DNA of 64,000 bases, taken from positions 339,170-403,169 of the forward strand of contig JAFVDF010000009.1 in NCBI GenBank assembly GCA_017478625.1. The letters are read 5' to 3'. This document shows, in pieces, positions 37,182-47,184 of the stretch. The notes below the pieces were generated by a model that saw only the letters and a program-made list of their open reading frames with translations, ran no database searches and had not been told where the DNA came from. This DNA comes from Alloprevotella sp. Its GTDB lineage: Bacteria > Bacteroidota > Bacteroidia > Bacteroidales > Bacteroidaceae. Position numbers and translations under genes: made by a program. Every line of letters starts with the position of its first letter. Within the stretch, counting starts at the first letter, position 1.

Positions 37182-38213
37182 TTAATTAGCCATGAAACTC
37201 ATACGCCAAACATTGTAATAATTGTTCTTGTTTGCGCGAGTAGAGAGGAAGTACACGTAGCGTCCGTCCTTTGAGAATACGGGACAGCAATCGGTTGAAG
37301 GGTGATAAGTCATCTGCAAGCGTTGAGTACCGTCTATCTTGGAAGCATAGATGTCAAGATTTACGCTCTTAGTGATATTGGATTTTGCATTTCCTTCGCA
37401 AACAATCCACTGGCCGTCTGGGGAAACACTTGGGTTGGTGAAGCTGATTTCCTTATCGCTTAACAACACGCTCTCTTGTCCGTGAATGTAATCTACAAGC
37501 CAGATTTCGCTGTTGCCTGCAGAGTTGTTGCGAACGCATATATATTGGTTGCTGTTTCCGGGGACGATAGTGGGAGAGAAGCCAATAGAGCAAAGCGTCA
37601 AGGCACCTGTGGAAATATTCAAGGACCAGATGGCAGGACCGGTCTTATCCATACGGGTAAAGAAAAGGATTTTTCCGTCCGTCGTAAGCACTGGGTCCAT
37701 ATCGATGTTACCACTGGTGAGCTGGCGAACTACGTTGCCGACATGGCTATCTACGGAAGCAATCTGTATGTGCTCATCATCGGTGGCATCGGCAAAGTAA
37801 AGTTTTCCATCGCTACCCCAACTGAATGAACTTACGTTTCTAAATGTGCGCTGTGTAGCAGCTCCCTGTGAGAGGGCTCGGCGCGTCATAATATTGTCTT
37901 GCTTGTTGTAGCGGTTTACGTATGCCAATTCGGTACCGTCGGGAGAAACATCCAGCAACCGGTTTGTTGTCCAAGATAAACCACCCTTTTTAGAACCACC
38001 TCGAGTTTGGGCAACGAAATTACCTGATGGTGCACCGAAAGTAACTTGTCCAAGGACGGTGTTGCTCTGTTCGTCTGTGATTTTCATAATGTTCAAGCTA
38101 CGCTCTTCTGGGGCATAAGCAAGGTCTGCGACTTTCTTGGAAACCTTTTTAATAGACCCACACGATGTTAGTGTCAGCGTAAGGACACAAGCAAAAAACA
38201 AAAACTTTTTCAT
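37182..38213 (-). CDS. TolB-like (PD40) beta-propeller lipoprotein
   Basis: The 343-residue product has a lipobox (LTLTSCGS, Cys about residue 18). It consists of repeated propeller blades with PD40-type motifs: DVSPDGTELAYV, TDGKILFFTRMD, SVSPDGQWIVCEG and SKDGRYVYFLSTR. It should be membrane anchored and bind protein or glycan partners. It is the first gene of a four-gene operon (gaps 13, 26 and 25 bases) with the caspase-like, DUF4384 and unknown exported proteins. The role is inferred as the recognition or anchor component. Confidence 0.85.
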   Translation of the reverse strand: MKKFLFFACVLTLTLTSCGSIKKVSKKVADLAYAPEERSLNIMKITDEQSNTVLGQVTFGAPSGNFVAQTRGGSKKGGLSWTTNRLLDVSPDGTELAYVNRYNKQDNIMTRRALSQGAATQRTFRNVSSFSWGSDGKLYFADATDDEHIQIASVDSHVGNVVRQLTSGNIDMDPVLTTDGKILFFTRMDKTGPAIWSLNISTGALTLCSIGFSPTIVPGNSNQYICVRNNSAGNSEIWLVDYIHGQESVLLSDKEISFTNPSVSPDGQWIVCEGNAKSNITKSVNLDIYASKIDGTQRLQMTYHPSTDCCPVFSKDGRYVYFLSTRANKNNYYNVWRMSFMAN

Positions 38214-38998
38214 GTTTTAGTTATTGTTTGTTATGCCCATCACACCCGAACAAGGCATTATGTAATAATAAAAAAGGAGTATGACTAAATATGAAAAAGC
38301 GCGGGTGTCTGTACTGTTGCTTATCCCGCATACTAGGTCTTCGCGTTGCCTTTCACCAGAGATAAGCAACGCAGAAGCCCACGCCGATATGTGAACACAA
38401 TAATGCGTCTATTCCGAAGAATGGATATAGAAGCACATTGCAAATACACATCCCGAGGACATCTACAATTGCTTTACCGTGTGGTGAAATGAGTTTGCGA
38501 AGTTCAGTATGCCACAGATAAAACGTCAAGTAAACGTCTTTTCAATAAATAGTGCTTACCCTTTCCCGACCACCTTATGCAACAGGTCTATCGGCGTGGG
38601 TTCGCAATGCAAAAATAATTATAAATTTAAAGAACAACCTTTTTAGGTTCTTTTTTTTACGTTGAATCGGTTTGTCTTGGCCTTTCATAAAGGCGCGGGA
38701 CGGGCGCTTCGGGAAAATGGATGATGATTCTGATTCAGATATTATGACGGCAGTAAGAGTCAGAGTGTCGGCGAACCATCTGTAATTAGCCTGCTTCTTA
38801 ATTGCGTCCACGTGTCAGTCTGTTCTTAGGGGGCTCTTTGTGATTGTAGAGGTAGGCGGTGTGGTATGAGGCGGCTAAGGCATCAGCCCACTATGGGGTC
38901 GCTGGCTTTCTGCGACGGGTGGGCAAAAAAACAACTCCCGAAACACGCAAGGTGCTTCGGGAGCGAGGACTATAATATATTATCGGTATAGAAAGTGC
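38214..38998. other. 785-base gene-free region with an extended imperfect hairpin
   Basis: No gene can be supported here. An imperfect inverted repeat spans 38299-38385: GTTGCTTATC (38316-38325) pairs with GATAAGCAAC (38361-38370), and the flanks GCGCGGGTGTCTG / CAGAAGCCCACGCC extend it. It could be a structured RNA of unknown kind. A second hairpin with T-run lies at about 38631-38654 (plus strand). A 78-codon open frame on the minus strand (38575-38811) has no signal, motif or RBS that I trust. Confidence 0.45.
38928..38963 (-). terminator. intrinsic terminator after the GEVED gene
   Basis: CTCCCGAA and TTCGGGAG (38935-38942 / 38956-38963) form the stem. The minus strand continues TTGTTTTTTTG. 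Confidence 0.85.
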
Positions 38999-40711
38999 TT
39001 AGAAAATCACTTTTTGGCCATTGATAATATAGATACCTTTTTCGGTTTTCTGAACGCGACGGCCCTGCAAGTCGTAAATAATATTGGAGGACTGCTTTTC
39101 AACGTCCACCTTGTTGATGGCCGTAACAGGGTTTTCGATGGTCTTAACTAAGAAACGAACTGTATCGGCCGATGTGATGGAAGAAGGGAGATTTACGGTT
39201 CCACCGGTCTCGCCCAGCTGGCTGGTAAGGTCCACTTCGTCCCATTGCTTAAGACCTGCCACATATTGATCGTCATCTACATTGAAGCCATATTTGACTT
39301 TTACTTCAGAGAGCAGATAGTCTTCGCTTTCAGGAGTTACGCTGAGGCTTGTAGCCGTGCCGTAACTGACAATCGTGTTACCGTTGGAAATATCCGTACC
39401 GCTATAGTCAATGGTAGCACCTCCTGACTTTACGCTACGGGTAGGACGGAACAATTTGACGGAGGAACCGCCATTTTCAATAGATGCGCCGTCTTCGTCA
39501 ACAATGTCACACAAAGATTCTACCCAGCACTCATTATTGTGGATAACAAGGCGGAAATCCAGAATCTCACCGCCGTTGCCCTGGAAGTTATTAGAACCTT
39601 TTTGTGTAGCGGCTGTAGGATCGAGCCAATCCCAGTCTTGTTTGAGGCGCATAGCGTAAACACCGGGCGCAACGTCGTCCGCAACGGTAAAGGCGGGTAG
39701 TGGAACGTTGTTACCTTGGCTATTTGTGGTGGCGCCTAACTTATTGGTTCCTTCGAAGTAGTTGTATGAAACGAGTTCTTTGTCATCCGTAGCGGTAGAA
39801 GCACCGTTGGCAAACTGACCATTGTGGTCGTAGTCGATATAAAGGTAGTGGTGCATCCACTCACCTTCCATTGTACGCGCCGGAGTATAGGATTGGCCGA
39901 TAAGTACGTGGAACTGGGTGTTGCTATTGAGGTAACTGGTGTACATCAGGCGGGCAGATCCACTCGTGTGCGGGGTAATGGATGTGCCATTGAGGCTAAA
40001 GTTAGAAATGTAGCGGGCAGTTGAATTGGAGTACGTACTCTGTCCTTTGAATACTGCATCGTAGAATGAATTTACATCCTCATTGGTATATGCACCAGAT
40101 TCGGGTGTTACGTTGATGGGTTCGGATGGTTTTTCAGCCGTAAGAACCAGACGCGTATCACATACCAGACCGCCATGGGGAATAATTTCACCCTCTGGCT
40201 TACCACCGGGATTCGTCTCGTCCCATTCTACCTTGAATCGGATGTAATAGGTACCCGGTGTGGTGCCTTCTGGAATAGTGATGGCAGGCAGAGGTTGCAA
40301 GTCGCCGTTGCTGGCCACTCCGCTCCAAGATACGAGTTCGTCACCGGGATCAGTACCGTCACCAAACTGACCGTCGTTGTTCCAGTCGATATATACATAA
40401 CGGTACATCCATACACCGTGGAAATGGAGCACGGGCTGTATGGTACCGGCGCCTACCCATGCAGTGAGCTGTTCGCTGGTCTTGTCATAATAGATGTTTC
40501 CAGCACCGCGTGTGGCAATAGCAATAGTGTCACCGGTTTCGAGACTTACAGAGTAGGTCCAGCGAGCGTCGCCAGAAGGACGCGTGGCCGTTCCGTAAGA
40601 ACCATAGTGGGTACTTACGGCGTTTACGTCAAAGTTGATGGGATATACCTGCGCGGAGGCAAACTGGAAGATACTCCACATTCCCACAAAAAGAAGTAAA
40701 AGTTTTTTCAT
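38999..40711 (-). CDS. exported GEVED-domain protein with C-terminal sorting-like motif
   Basis: Starting at the second of two closely spaced ATGs the product has 570 residues and a signal peptide (ending near FASAQ). Two GEVED-like beta domains contain calcium-site-like loops YIDWNNDGQFGDG and YIDYDHNGQFANG. A further beta domain (about 400-520) follows. The C-terminus, NIIYDLQGRRVQK...GIYIINGQKV, resembles the short sorting motifs seen on exported Bacteroidales proteins of the type IX secretion kind. It is probably a surface or secreted adhesin or structural protein. A promoter lies at 40772. Confidence 0.8.
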   Translation of the reverse strand: MKKLLLLFVGMWSIFQFASAQVYPINFDVNAVSTHYGSYGTATRPSGDARWTYSVSLETGDTIAIATRGAGNIYYDKTSEQLTAWVGAGTIQPVLHFHGVWMYRYVYIDWNNDGQFGDGTDPGDELVSWSGVASNGDLQPLPAITIPEGTTPGTYYIRFKVEWDETNPGGKPEGEIIPHGGLVCDTRLVLTAEKPSEPINVTPESGAYTNEDVNSFYDAVFKGQSTYSNSTARYISNFSLNGTSITPHTSGSARLMYTSYLNSNTQFHVLIGQSYTPARTMEGEWMHHYLYIDYDHNGQFANGASTATDDKELVSYNYFEGTNKLGATTNSQGNNVPLPAFTVADDVAPGVYAMRLKQDWDWLDPTAATQKGSNNFQGNGGEILDFRLVIHNNECWVESLCDIVDEDGASIENGGSSVKLFRPTRSVKSGGATIDYSGTDISNGNTIVSYGTATSLSVTPESEDYLLSEVKVKYGFNVDDDQYVAGLKQWDEVDLTSQLGETGGTVNLPSSITSADTVRFLVKTIENPVTAINKVDVEKQSSNIIYDLQGRRVQKTEKGIYIINGQKVIF

Positions 40712-40771
40712 AAGCATGAAATGTTCTTAAAAGTGATAAAAATCAGTAGTTTGTATAAATGTATTTGGGCG

Positions 40772-40801
40772 CAAAATTACGTTGTTTTTTATAAAAACAA
40801 A
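40772..40801 (-). promoter_or_regulatory. complete Bacteroidota promoter of the GEVED gene
   Basis: On the minus strand TTTG (40801-40798) and TAATTTTG (40779-40772) are separated by 18 bases, close to the TTTG-N19-TAnnTTTG consensus. The ATG follows after about 60 bases. Confidence 0.7.
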
Positions 40802-40921
40802 TTATTGAGATACAAAAAAGAGCCTTTTTGACCGCCCGTACAGACTTTTTAGCCCAGGCGGGCGTGGGTTTGGCGTGGAAATTAAGCCTCCTCATCCACA
40901 CGCCTTTAGGTGGTTTCAACG

Positions 40922-40953
40922 AAAAAGCCCCAACCTTTTCAAAGATTGGGGCT
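40922..40953 (-). terminator. intrinsic terminator downstream of frdB
   Basis: AGCCCCAA / TTGGGGCT stem (40926-40933 / 40946-40953) with TTTTT following on the minus strand. It lies about 145 bases beyond the frdB stop, after a second structured element (41004-41078). Confidence 0.75.
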
Positions 40954-41003
40954 GAAATACATTTTCAGGCGTCTTGCTGTTCCTGCCGTGCTAATGGATA
41001 CGG

Positions 41004-41078
41004 TTTCGAGCCTTGCTTAGTGTCAGCAGAACGTCAGATGTGTTCTTCTGAGTACGTCTTGCGTTGAAACAAGGCTCG
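41004..41078. other. nested hairpin region between frdB and its terminator
   Basis: CGAGCCTTG (41007-41015) pairs with CAAGGCTCG (41070-41078), enclosing a smaller AGAAC/GTTCT hairpin. It sits in the 3' untranslated part of the frd transcript. It may stabilise the mRNA or be a processed RNA; I do not recognise it. Confidence 0.5.
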
Positions 41079-41096
41079 GGTATCAGCATTGCAGGG

Positions 41097-41855
<759 letters not shown>

Positions 41856-41862
41856 AGTCGTA

Positions 41863-43842
41863 TTAGTTCTTATAGTTACGGGTTTGAACTTTTATTGCTT
41901 CGTATTCGAGCGGTTCCTTATACAGAACAGGCGCTACATCGTCTGCTCCCTGGTATTCCCAGCAGCCTACGTAGAAATAATTCTCGTCGTCGCGTTTTGC
42001 TTCGCCCTCTTCGGTCTGATATTCCTCGCGGAAGTGACCGCCACAGCTTTCGTTGCGTGAAAGGGCGTCGTTGGCTACCAATTCGCCCATGAGGATGAAG
42101 TCGCGCAGGTGGATAGCCTTGTCGAGTTCTACATTCAGACCTTCCTTAGTGCCTGGAATGAACAGGTTGGTGTTGAACTCCTGACGGATTTTCTTAAGCA
42201 ATTCGAGTCCTTCCTTAAGACCTGCTTCGGTACGACCCATACCCACGTGTTCCCACATGATGTGGCCGAGTTCTTTGTGCAGGCTGTCCACGGAGCGCTT
42301 ACCCTTAATGTTCAGGAGGCGGTCGATTTCAGCCTCCACGCCCTTTTCGGCTTCAGCAAACTCGGGCCTGTCTGTCGGTATCTTAGCCCAAAGTGCTTGG
42401 TCGGCCAGATAGTTCTGAATGGTGTAAGGCAGTACGAAGTAGCCGTCAGCCAGACCCTGCATCAGCGCAGAAGCGCCCAGACGGTTAGCACCGTGGTCTG
42501 AGAAGTTACATTCGCCAATAGCAAACAGTCCGGGTATGGTAGTTTGCAGTTCGTAGTCCACCCAGATGCCACCCATAGTGTAATGGATTGCGGGGAATAT
42601 CATCATCGGGTTGTAATACTTCACGCCGTTGATTTCGTTAGCCAGTTCGCCCGGATTCACGTCGGTAATCTCTTCGTACATGTCGAAAAGATTTCCGTAG
42701 CGCTGTAGTACGACGTCGATGCCAAGGCGCTCTATGCTCTCACTGAAGTCGAGGAAAACGGCCAGACCGGTGTTGTTTACGCCGAAGCCCTTGTCGCAGC
42801 GTTCTTTAGCGGCTCGGCTGGCCACGTCGCGCGGTACAAGGTTTCCGAAAGCCGGGTAGCGACGTTCGAGATAATAGTCGCGGTCTTCCTCAGGAATATC
42901 GGAGCCCTTGATTTCTCCGGCCTGCAAGCGTTTGGCATCTTCCAGTTTTTTGGGAACCCAAATGCGTCCGTCGTTACGAAGCGACTCGGACATCAAGGTA
43001 AGTTTCGACTGGTTGTTGCCATGCACGGGTATGCACGTCGGATGGATTTGTACGTAGGAAGGATTGGCAAATGCTGCGCCTTTACGATAGCACTGAACGG
43101 CTGCCGTACAGTTACAGCCCATAGCGTTGGTGGAGAGGAAATACGTATTACCATATCCGCCTGTAGCAATGACTACTGCGTTGGCGCTAAAGCGTTCCAG
43201 CTTGCCCGTAACGAGATTTTTGGCGATGATACCGCGAGCGTGACCGTCCACGATAACGACGTCTTCCATCTCATAGCGTGTAAAGAGTTTTACCTTACCT
43301 GCCTGAACTTGGGCGGACAGGCTTGAGTAAGCACCGAGCAACAGTTGCTGGCCGGTTTGTCCTTTGGCATAGAATGTACGACTTACCTGTGCGCCACCAA
43401 AAGAGCGGTTGGCGAGCATACCACCGTATTCGCGAGCGAAGGGAACGCCCTGAGCCACACACTGGTCTATGATGTTGTTCGACACTTCAGCGAGTCGGTA
43501 CACGTTAGCCTCGCGGGCACGATAGTCGCCACCTTTTACGGTGTCGTAGAATAAGCGATACACGCTGTCGCCGTCGTTTTGGTAATTTTTAGCGGCGTTA
43601 ATACCGCCCTGGGCGGCTATAGAGTGCGCACGGCGCGGACTGTCTTGGATACAGAAGTTCAGTACGTTGAAGCCCATCTCTCCGAGCGACGAAGCGGCCG
43701 ATGCGCCAGCCAAGCCGGTGCCTACGACGATTACGTCGAGCTTGAGTTTGTTTTTCGGATTGACGAGGCGTTGGTGTGCCTTATAATTGGTCCATTTCTC
43801 AGAAACGGGGCCTGCGGGTATTTTACTGTCAATTTTAATCAT
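41863..43842 (-). CDS. frdA: fumarate reductase/succinate dehydrogenase flavoprotein subunit
   Basis: The 659-residue protein has the FAD-binding [19 protein letters not shown] and the [14 protein letters not shown] segment with the histidine that carries covalent FAD. The active-site region HPTCIPVHG...[15 protein letters not shown] and [11 protein letters not shown] are present. The length and the linked trimeric gene order C-A-B fit the B-type (Wolinella/Bacteroides) enzyme with a single di-haem cytochrome b subunit. It reduces fumarate to succinate at the inner face of the cytoplasmic membrane, using electrons from menaquinol. Confidence 0.96.
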   Translation of the reverse strand: MIKIDSKIPAGPVSEKWTNYKAHQRLVNPKNKLKLDVIVVGTGLAGASAASSLGEMGFNVLNFCIQDSPRRAHSIAAQGGINAAKNYQNDGDSVYRLFYDTVKGGDYRAREANVYRLAEVSNNIIDQCVAQGVPFAREYGGMLANRSFGGAQVSRTFYAKGQTGQQLLLGAYSSLSAQVQAGKVKLFTRYEMEDVVIVDGHARGIIAKNLVTGKLERFSANAVVIATGGYGNTYFLSTNAMGCNCTAAVQCYRKGAAFANPSYVQIHPTCIPVHGNNQSKLTLMSESLRNDGRIWVPKKLEDAKRLQAGEIKGSDIPEEDRDYYLERRYPAFGNLVPRDVASRAAKERCDKGFGVNNTGLAVFLDFSESIERLGIDVVLQRYGNLFDMYEEITDVNPGELANEINGVKYYNPMMIFPAIHYTMGGIWVDYELQTTIPGLFAIGECNFSDHGANRLGASALMQGLADGYFVLPYTIQNYLADQALWAKIPTDRPEFAEAEKGVEAEIDRLLNIKGKRSVDSLHKELGHIMWEHVGMGRTEAGLKEGLELLKKIRQEFNTNLFIPGTKEGLNVELDKAIHLRDFILMGELVANDALSRNESCGGHFREEYQTEEGEAKRDDENYFYVGCWEYQGADDVAPVLYKEPLEYEAIKVQTRNYKN

Positions 43843-43892
43843 AGTATAATGAAATTGATGGGTGGGGTAATAAGACCGATTGATGCGCCCTT

Positions 43893-44597
43893 TTAACCGA
43901 GAATCGGGTCAAGGCCGAGAGCAAACCAGCATACCACGAAGACGAACATCAGTATGACGAGCGTAGCCCAGATAGTGCTGATGCATTTTACGCGGTTGAA
44001 CCAAACTTTGTTGTTAGCGCCGAGCGTCTGCAGACCGCTCCAGATTCCGTGGCTGAGGTGGAACCAGAGAGCACAGAGCCAGATGAGGTACAGTACGACA
44101 TAGATGGCAGAGCATACGCCTGCGTCGTGGAAGGTGTACTGTATCATACCCACACCGTTGGTAGCAGAATCTACATCCACATAGGGGAGACCGTTGTTTG
44201 CGAGTTCTGCAAACATCATGTTGAACCAGAAGTGGAACAGGTGCAGGCACAAGCCGAGCACTACGATAATGCCGAGCACAAACATGTTCTGACTGGCCCA
44301 CTCAACCTTCTCGGGTTTGTGAGTGATGGCATAACGGCTTGCGCCGCGGGCCTTACGGTTCTGGAGCGTCAGAAGGATGGCGTAAACGAAATGAAGCAGG
44401 ATCAGCGCTGCAAGCACTGCCGTGGCTGCCACTGCATACCAGTTGGCTCCCAAAAACTCGCAGATAGCGTTGTAGCCCTTGCTTGAAATTACGGCCACCA
44501 CATTCATGCTGGCGTGAAACGTGAGGAAGAGCACCAATGCAATTCCTGTAACGGACATAATGACTTTACGTCCGATAGATGAAGTTGTTAGCCACAT
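43893..44597 (-). CDS. frdC: fumarate reductase cytochrome b558-type membrane subunit
   Basis: The 234-residue protein has five hydrophobic helices and spaced histidines ([45 protein letters not shown]) suited to bind two haems b, as in B-type succinate:quinone oxidoreductases. It anchors FrdA and FrdB and carries out quinol oxidation. It is the first gene of the frdCAB operon, preceded by a TAnnTTTG promoter about 100 bases upstream. Confidence 0.92.
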   Translation of the reverse strand: MWLTTSSIGRKVIMSVTGIALVLFLTFHASMNVVAVISSKGYNAICEFLGANWYAVAATAVLAALILLHFVYAILLTLQNRKARGASRYAITHKPEKVEWASQNMFVLGIIVVLGLCLHLFHFWFNMMFAELANNGLPYVDVDSATNGVGMIQYTFHDAGVCSAIYVVLYLIWLCALWFHLSHGIWSGLQTLGANNKVWFNRVKCISTIWATLVILMFVFVVCWFALGLDPILG

Positions 44598-44698
44598 AAA
44601 TTAAAATGAGGTGAAATTTAATGAGTTAAGGTTATTATTTTGTTGTATTATATTCCGAGTTGAGGGCACTGTCGCGTGTGCGTATGCCTTCAAGAGAG

Positions 44699-44706
44699 CA
44701 AAAGTA
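44699..44706 (-). promoter_or_regulatory. promoter -7 element of frdCAB
   Basis: The minus strand reads TACTTTTG, giving a leader of roughly 95 bases before the frdC ATG at 44597. Confidence 0.6.
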
Positions 44707-44750
44707 AGGCGAAAGCGCTGAATATGCAAGCCTTTGCCGTGCTTTTTCCT

Positions 44751-44792
44751 CATTATGGAGGAGAAGGAGGGCATTATGCCATTTTGCGGAGC
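44751..44792 (+). repeat. 21-base phased repeat B (two units)
   Basis: CATTATG occurs at 44751 and 44772, exactly 21 bases apart, in the divergent interval between frdC and the DUF4298 gene. It has the core and spacing of arrays A, C and D but only two recognisable units. The rest of 44598-44922 carries the two promoters and no gene. Confidence 0.5.
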
Positions 44793-44881
44793 GGGGCTGA
44801 CGCGAGTCCGTTTCTCGGTCCGGCCGATGGTGCGGAGCCGGAATTTTTGAAAAAACGGCGGGGCGTTTGGCCGTAATCTTA

Positions 44882-44889
44882 TACTTTTG
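44882..44889 (+). promoter_or_regulatory. promoter -7 element of the DUF4298 gene
   Basis: TACTTTTG matches TAnnTTTG and supports the ATG at 44923 rather than upstream in-frame starts at 44887 or 44890, which would lie at or before the transcription start. Confidence 0.6.
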
Positions 44890-44922
44890 ATGCCTATAAC
44901 AATCCTTTTACGTTCTCCTGTT

Positions 44923-45273
44923 ATGAAAAAGAAGACAAGGTCCGGTGAAGAGCGCGCACAACTCTGTCGCATCTTCCACATGGAGACTCAGATGGTCCAT
45001 GCCGGCTATGCGCTGGACATACTGAAGAAGGCGTTGGATCTGTACGAGGCTCGCGCCGGAATATTTGAAGAACTGGAACGCTATTTAGCCAGTCCGGAGT
45101 GGCGGGCCGATTATGAGGCGGAAGAATCGGGCGCCTTCAGCGACGCGTTTCCGCGGGGTGTGCTGTCAGAGGACGGCCTTTACCAGTTGCTACAGGAGCA
45201 TGACGAAGTGCGGCGCCGTTTAGTGCAGATTTTTGCTTCGCCCCGTCCCTCAGACCAGATTCTGGCCGACTGA
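44923..45273 (+). CDS. DUF4298 family protein
   Basis: From the ATG at 44923 the product has 116 residues, no signal peptide, and a mainly helical profile. It contains the family hallmark YLASPEWRADYEAEESGAF followed by RGVLSEDGLYQLLQEHDE. Members are small cytoplasmic proteins of unknown function found in many Firmicutes and Bacteroidota. It has its own promoter and terminator, so it is a single-gene unit. Confident family call, unknown role. Confidence 0.8.
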   Translation: MKKKTRSGEERAQLCRIFHMETQMVHAGYALDILKKALDLYEARAGIFEELERYLASPEWRADYEAEESGAFSDAFPRGVLSEDGLYQLLQEHDEVRRRLVQIFASPRPSDQILAD

Positions 45274-45292
45274 CGCCACCCTTCTGTGATAC

Positions 45293-45326
45293 AGAAAGCC
45301 CGTTCCTTGTGGGGAACGGGCTTTCT
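45293..45326. terminator. terminator between DUF4298 and the alcohol dehydrogenase gene
   Basis: AGAAAGCCCGTTCC pairs with GGGAACGGGCTTTCT across a short loop; it lies between convergent genes and can serve either. The T-run is interrupted. Confidence 0.8.
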
Positions 45327-45348
45327 TATGGACCGACGAGGCCGTGTC

Positions 45349-46521
45349 TTACATACTTTGCCTTATGATCTGCACCACTTCTTCGCGACTGAGCATGTGA
45401 TAGCCTGTCGGGAGGAGGATGACGCCGTTGGCGATGGCCTCTATGTTGCTCTCGCTGACGCCCAACTCTGCGCTGTGGAGCACTACGCCTATCTGGCGCA
45501 TCCATGCCTCCAGTGCGTCAATGCCTTCGCGGGCGATTTGTTCCTGCGTCTTGCCTTCGCCGTTTACGCCCCATACGGTCTGGGCCCAGCGGGCAAACTT
45601 AGGCAGTCCGAACTGGCTCACGTAGCGATAGTAGGGCAGGCTGACGGCCGACAGGGTCATGCCGTGGGTAGCGTCCGTAATGGCACCTATGGCCTGGCCT
45701 ATCATGTGGACCATCCAGTCCTGCGTCTTGGCGCATTTGAGCAGGGTGTTGAGCGCCCAGGTAGCCGTCCACATAATGTTGGACCTTGCCTCGTAGTCTT
45801 CGGGGTTCTCCACGGCGCGTAGGCTACTGCTGATGAGCGAGCGCATAAGGCCCTCGTTCAGGTAGTCGGACGTGTTGTCGTCGTCGTTGGAGAAATACTG
45901 TTCCATCAGGTGGCTCATAATGTCGAAGAAGCCCGCAGTCATCTGGTACTTAGGCAGGCTGAACGTAAACCTTGGGTTGAGCACCGAGAAGCGGGGCATG
46001 ACGCGCTCGTCGAATACCTTGCCTATCTTCAGGCCCTCGGCGTGATTGGTGATGACGCTTCCGCCGTTCATTTCCGAGCCCGTGCCCACCATCGTGAGTA
46101 TGGCGCCCACCGGCAGGATACGCGCGTCGGCTGCGGGGTTCTGTTGTTGTTTGTAGAATGTCTCCCACGCATCGCCGTCGAAGTAGGCCGCCACGCTGAC
46201 GCCCTTAGCGTAGTCGATGGTAGAACCTCCGCCTACGGCCAGGATAAGGTCCGCTCCGCTCGTGCGAGCCAGTTCTGCGCCTTCGCGCAGTTTCTCTACC
46301 GTCGGATTAGGCATGACGCCACTCAGTTCTACTATGCGCTTGCCTGCCTGCTGCAGGATCTGGACCACTTGGTCGTAGATACCGTTGCGCTTGATACTGC
46401 CACCGCCGTACGTCAGCAGTACCGTGGGCCCGTAGGCCTTTAGTTCTTCTAAAAGAAACTGCATCGACTCGTCGCCAAAATAGAGGCGTGTCGGATTGCT
46501 ATACTTGAAATTTCCCAGCAT
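45349..46521 (-). CDS. iron-containing alcohol dehydrogenase (butanol dehydrogenase-like)
   Basis: The 390-residue protein belongs to the group III Fe-ADH family. It has the NAD-binding GGGSTIDYAKG segment and SEMNGGSVIT. The metal-ligand region contains D and H residues in FFDIMSHLMEQYF, GQAIGAITDATHGMTL and SLPYYRYV. It resembles YqhD/BdhA enzymes that reduce aldehydes such as butanal with NAD(P)H. It may dispose of reducing power or detoxify aldehydes. It lies 153 bases downstream of tpx on the same strand and may be on the same transcript. Confidence 0.9.
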   Translation of the reverse strand: MLGNFKYSNPTRLYFGDESMQFLLEELKAYGPTVLLTYGGGSIKRNGIYDQVVQILQQAGKRIVELSGVMPNPTVEKLREGAELARTSGADLILAVGGGSTIDYAKGVSVAAYFDGDAWETFYKQQQNPAADARILPVGAILTMVGTGSEMNGGSVITNHAEGLKIGKVFDERVMPRFSVLNPRFTFSLPKYQMTAGFFDIMSHLMEQYFSNDDDNTSDYLNEGLMRSLISSSLRAVENPEDYEARSNIMWTATWALNTLLKCAKTQDWMVHMIGQAIGAITDATHGMTLSAVSLPYYRYVSQFGLPKFARWAQTVWGVNGEGKTQEQIAREGIDALEAWMRQIGVVLHSAELGVSESNIEAIANGVILLPTGYHMLSREEVVQIIRQSM

Positions 46522-46674
46522 ATAGATTTAAGAGTTAAGAGATTTATGAATACGGTGGCAAAGATAAGGGTAGCGAGGCTTTTCGGCCTTGCCCGAAATC
46601 CGGTCATACTTATACAGACGGCGGAAAGCAGTCTTTCGGCCGACGGCATAAGGTTGTGGTGCTGCGGGAGCCAC

Positions 46675-47172
46675 TTATCGGAGCACGGCTAAAGCGGCTT
46701 CGTAATTAGGCTCGTGGGTGATTTCGCTTACCAGTTCTTCGTAGATGATAGTGCCCGTCTCGTCCACGATAATCACGGCGCGGGCTTCGAGTCCCTTCAT
46801 CGGACCGTCGGCTATCTCAAGGCCGTAGCCTTCGCGGAAGCAGGAGCAGCGGAACGTGCTTACGGGAATGACGTTTTCCAGCCCTTCGACGGTGCAGAAA
46901 CGGCTCTGGGCAAACGGCAGGTCCTTGCTGACGCAGAGCACCACGGTGTTGTCCAGCGACGAGGCCTCTTTGTTGAACCGGCGCACGCTGGCGGCGCACA
47001 CTTCGGTATCCATGCTCGGGAATATGTTAAGCACGACGCGCTTTCCAAGCAGGTCGGGCAGACGGAGCACGCTCAAGTCGCCACGCACACCGCCGAACTT
47101 GGGGGCTTTCTCGCCCACTTTGGGCATTTCGCCCACGGTCTGGAACGGTTGTCCCATTAAAGTAACTTGCAT
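46675..47172 (-). CDS. tpx: thiol peroxidase Tpx
   Basis: The 165-residue peroxiredoxin has the Tpx pattern: FPSMDTEVCAASVRRFN with the peroxidatic Cys, and a second Cys in VSTFRCSCFREGYG as resolving residue. It reduces hydrogen peroxide and alkyl hydroperoxides at the expense of thioredoxin. It begins 12 bases after the YjbR gene and is probably co-transcribed with it and the C92 gene. Confidence 0.94.
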   Translation of the reverse strand: MQVTLMGQPFQTVGEMPKVGEKAPKFGGVRGDLSVLRLPDLLGKRVVLNIFPSMDTEVCAASVRRFNKEASSLDNTVVLCVSKDLPFAQSRFCTVEGLENVIPVSTFRCSCFREGYGLEIADGPMKGLEARAVIIVDETGTIIYEELVSEITHEPNYEAALAVLR

Positions 47173-47184
47173 AATATTGAAATT

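Noticed and set aside
38575-38811. 78-codon open frame on the minus strand
   Set aside because: Low-complexity sequence, no RBS, no signal peptide or domain; overlaps a hairpin and AT-rich DNA.
46522-46674. Weak CATACTT/CATAAGG pair 42 bases apart between the alcohol dehydrogenase and tpx genes
   Set aside because: Only two cores without a matching middle unit; may be chance. Nothing else supports an array here.
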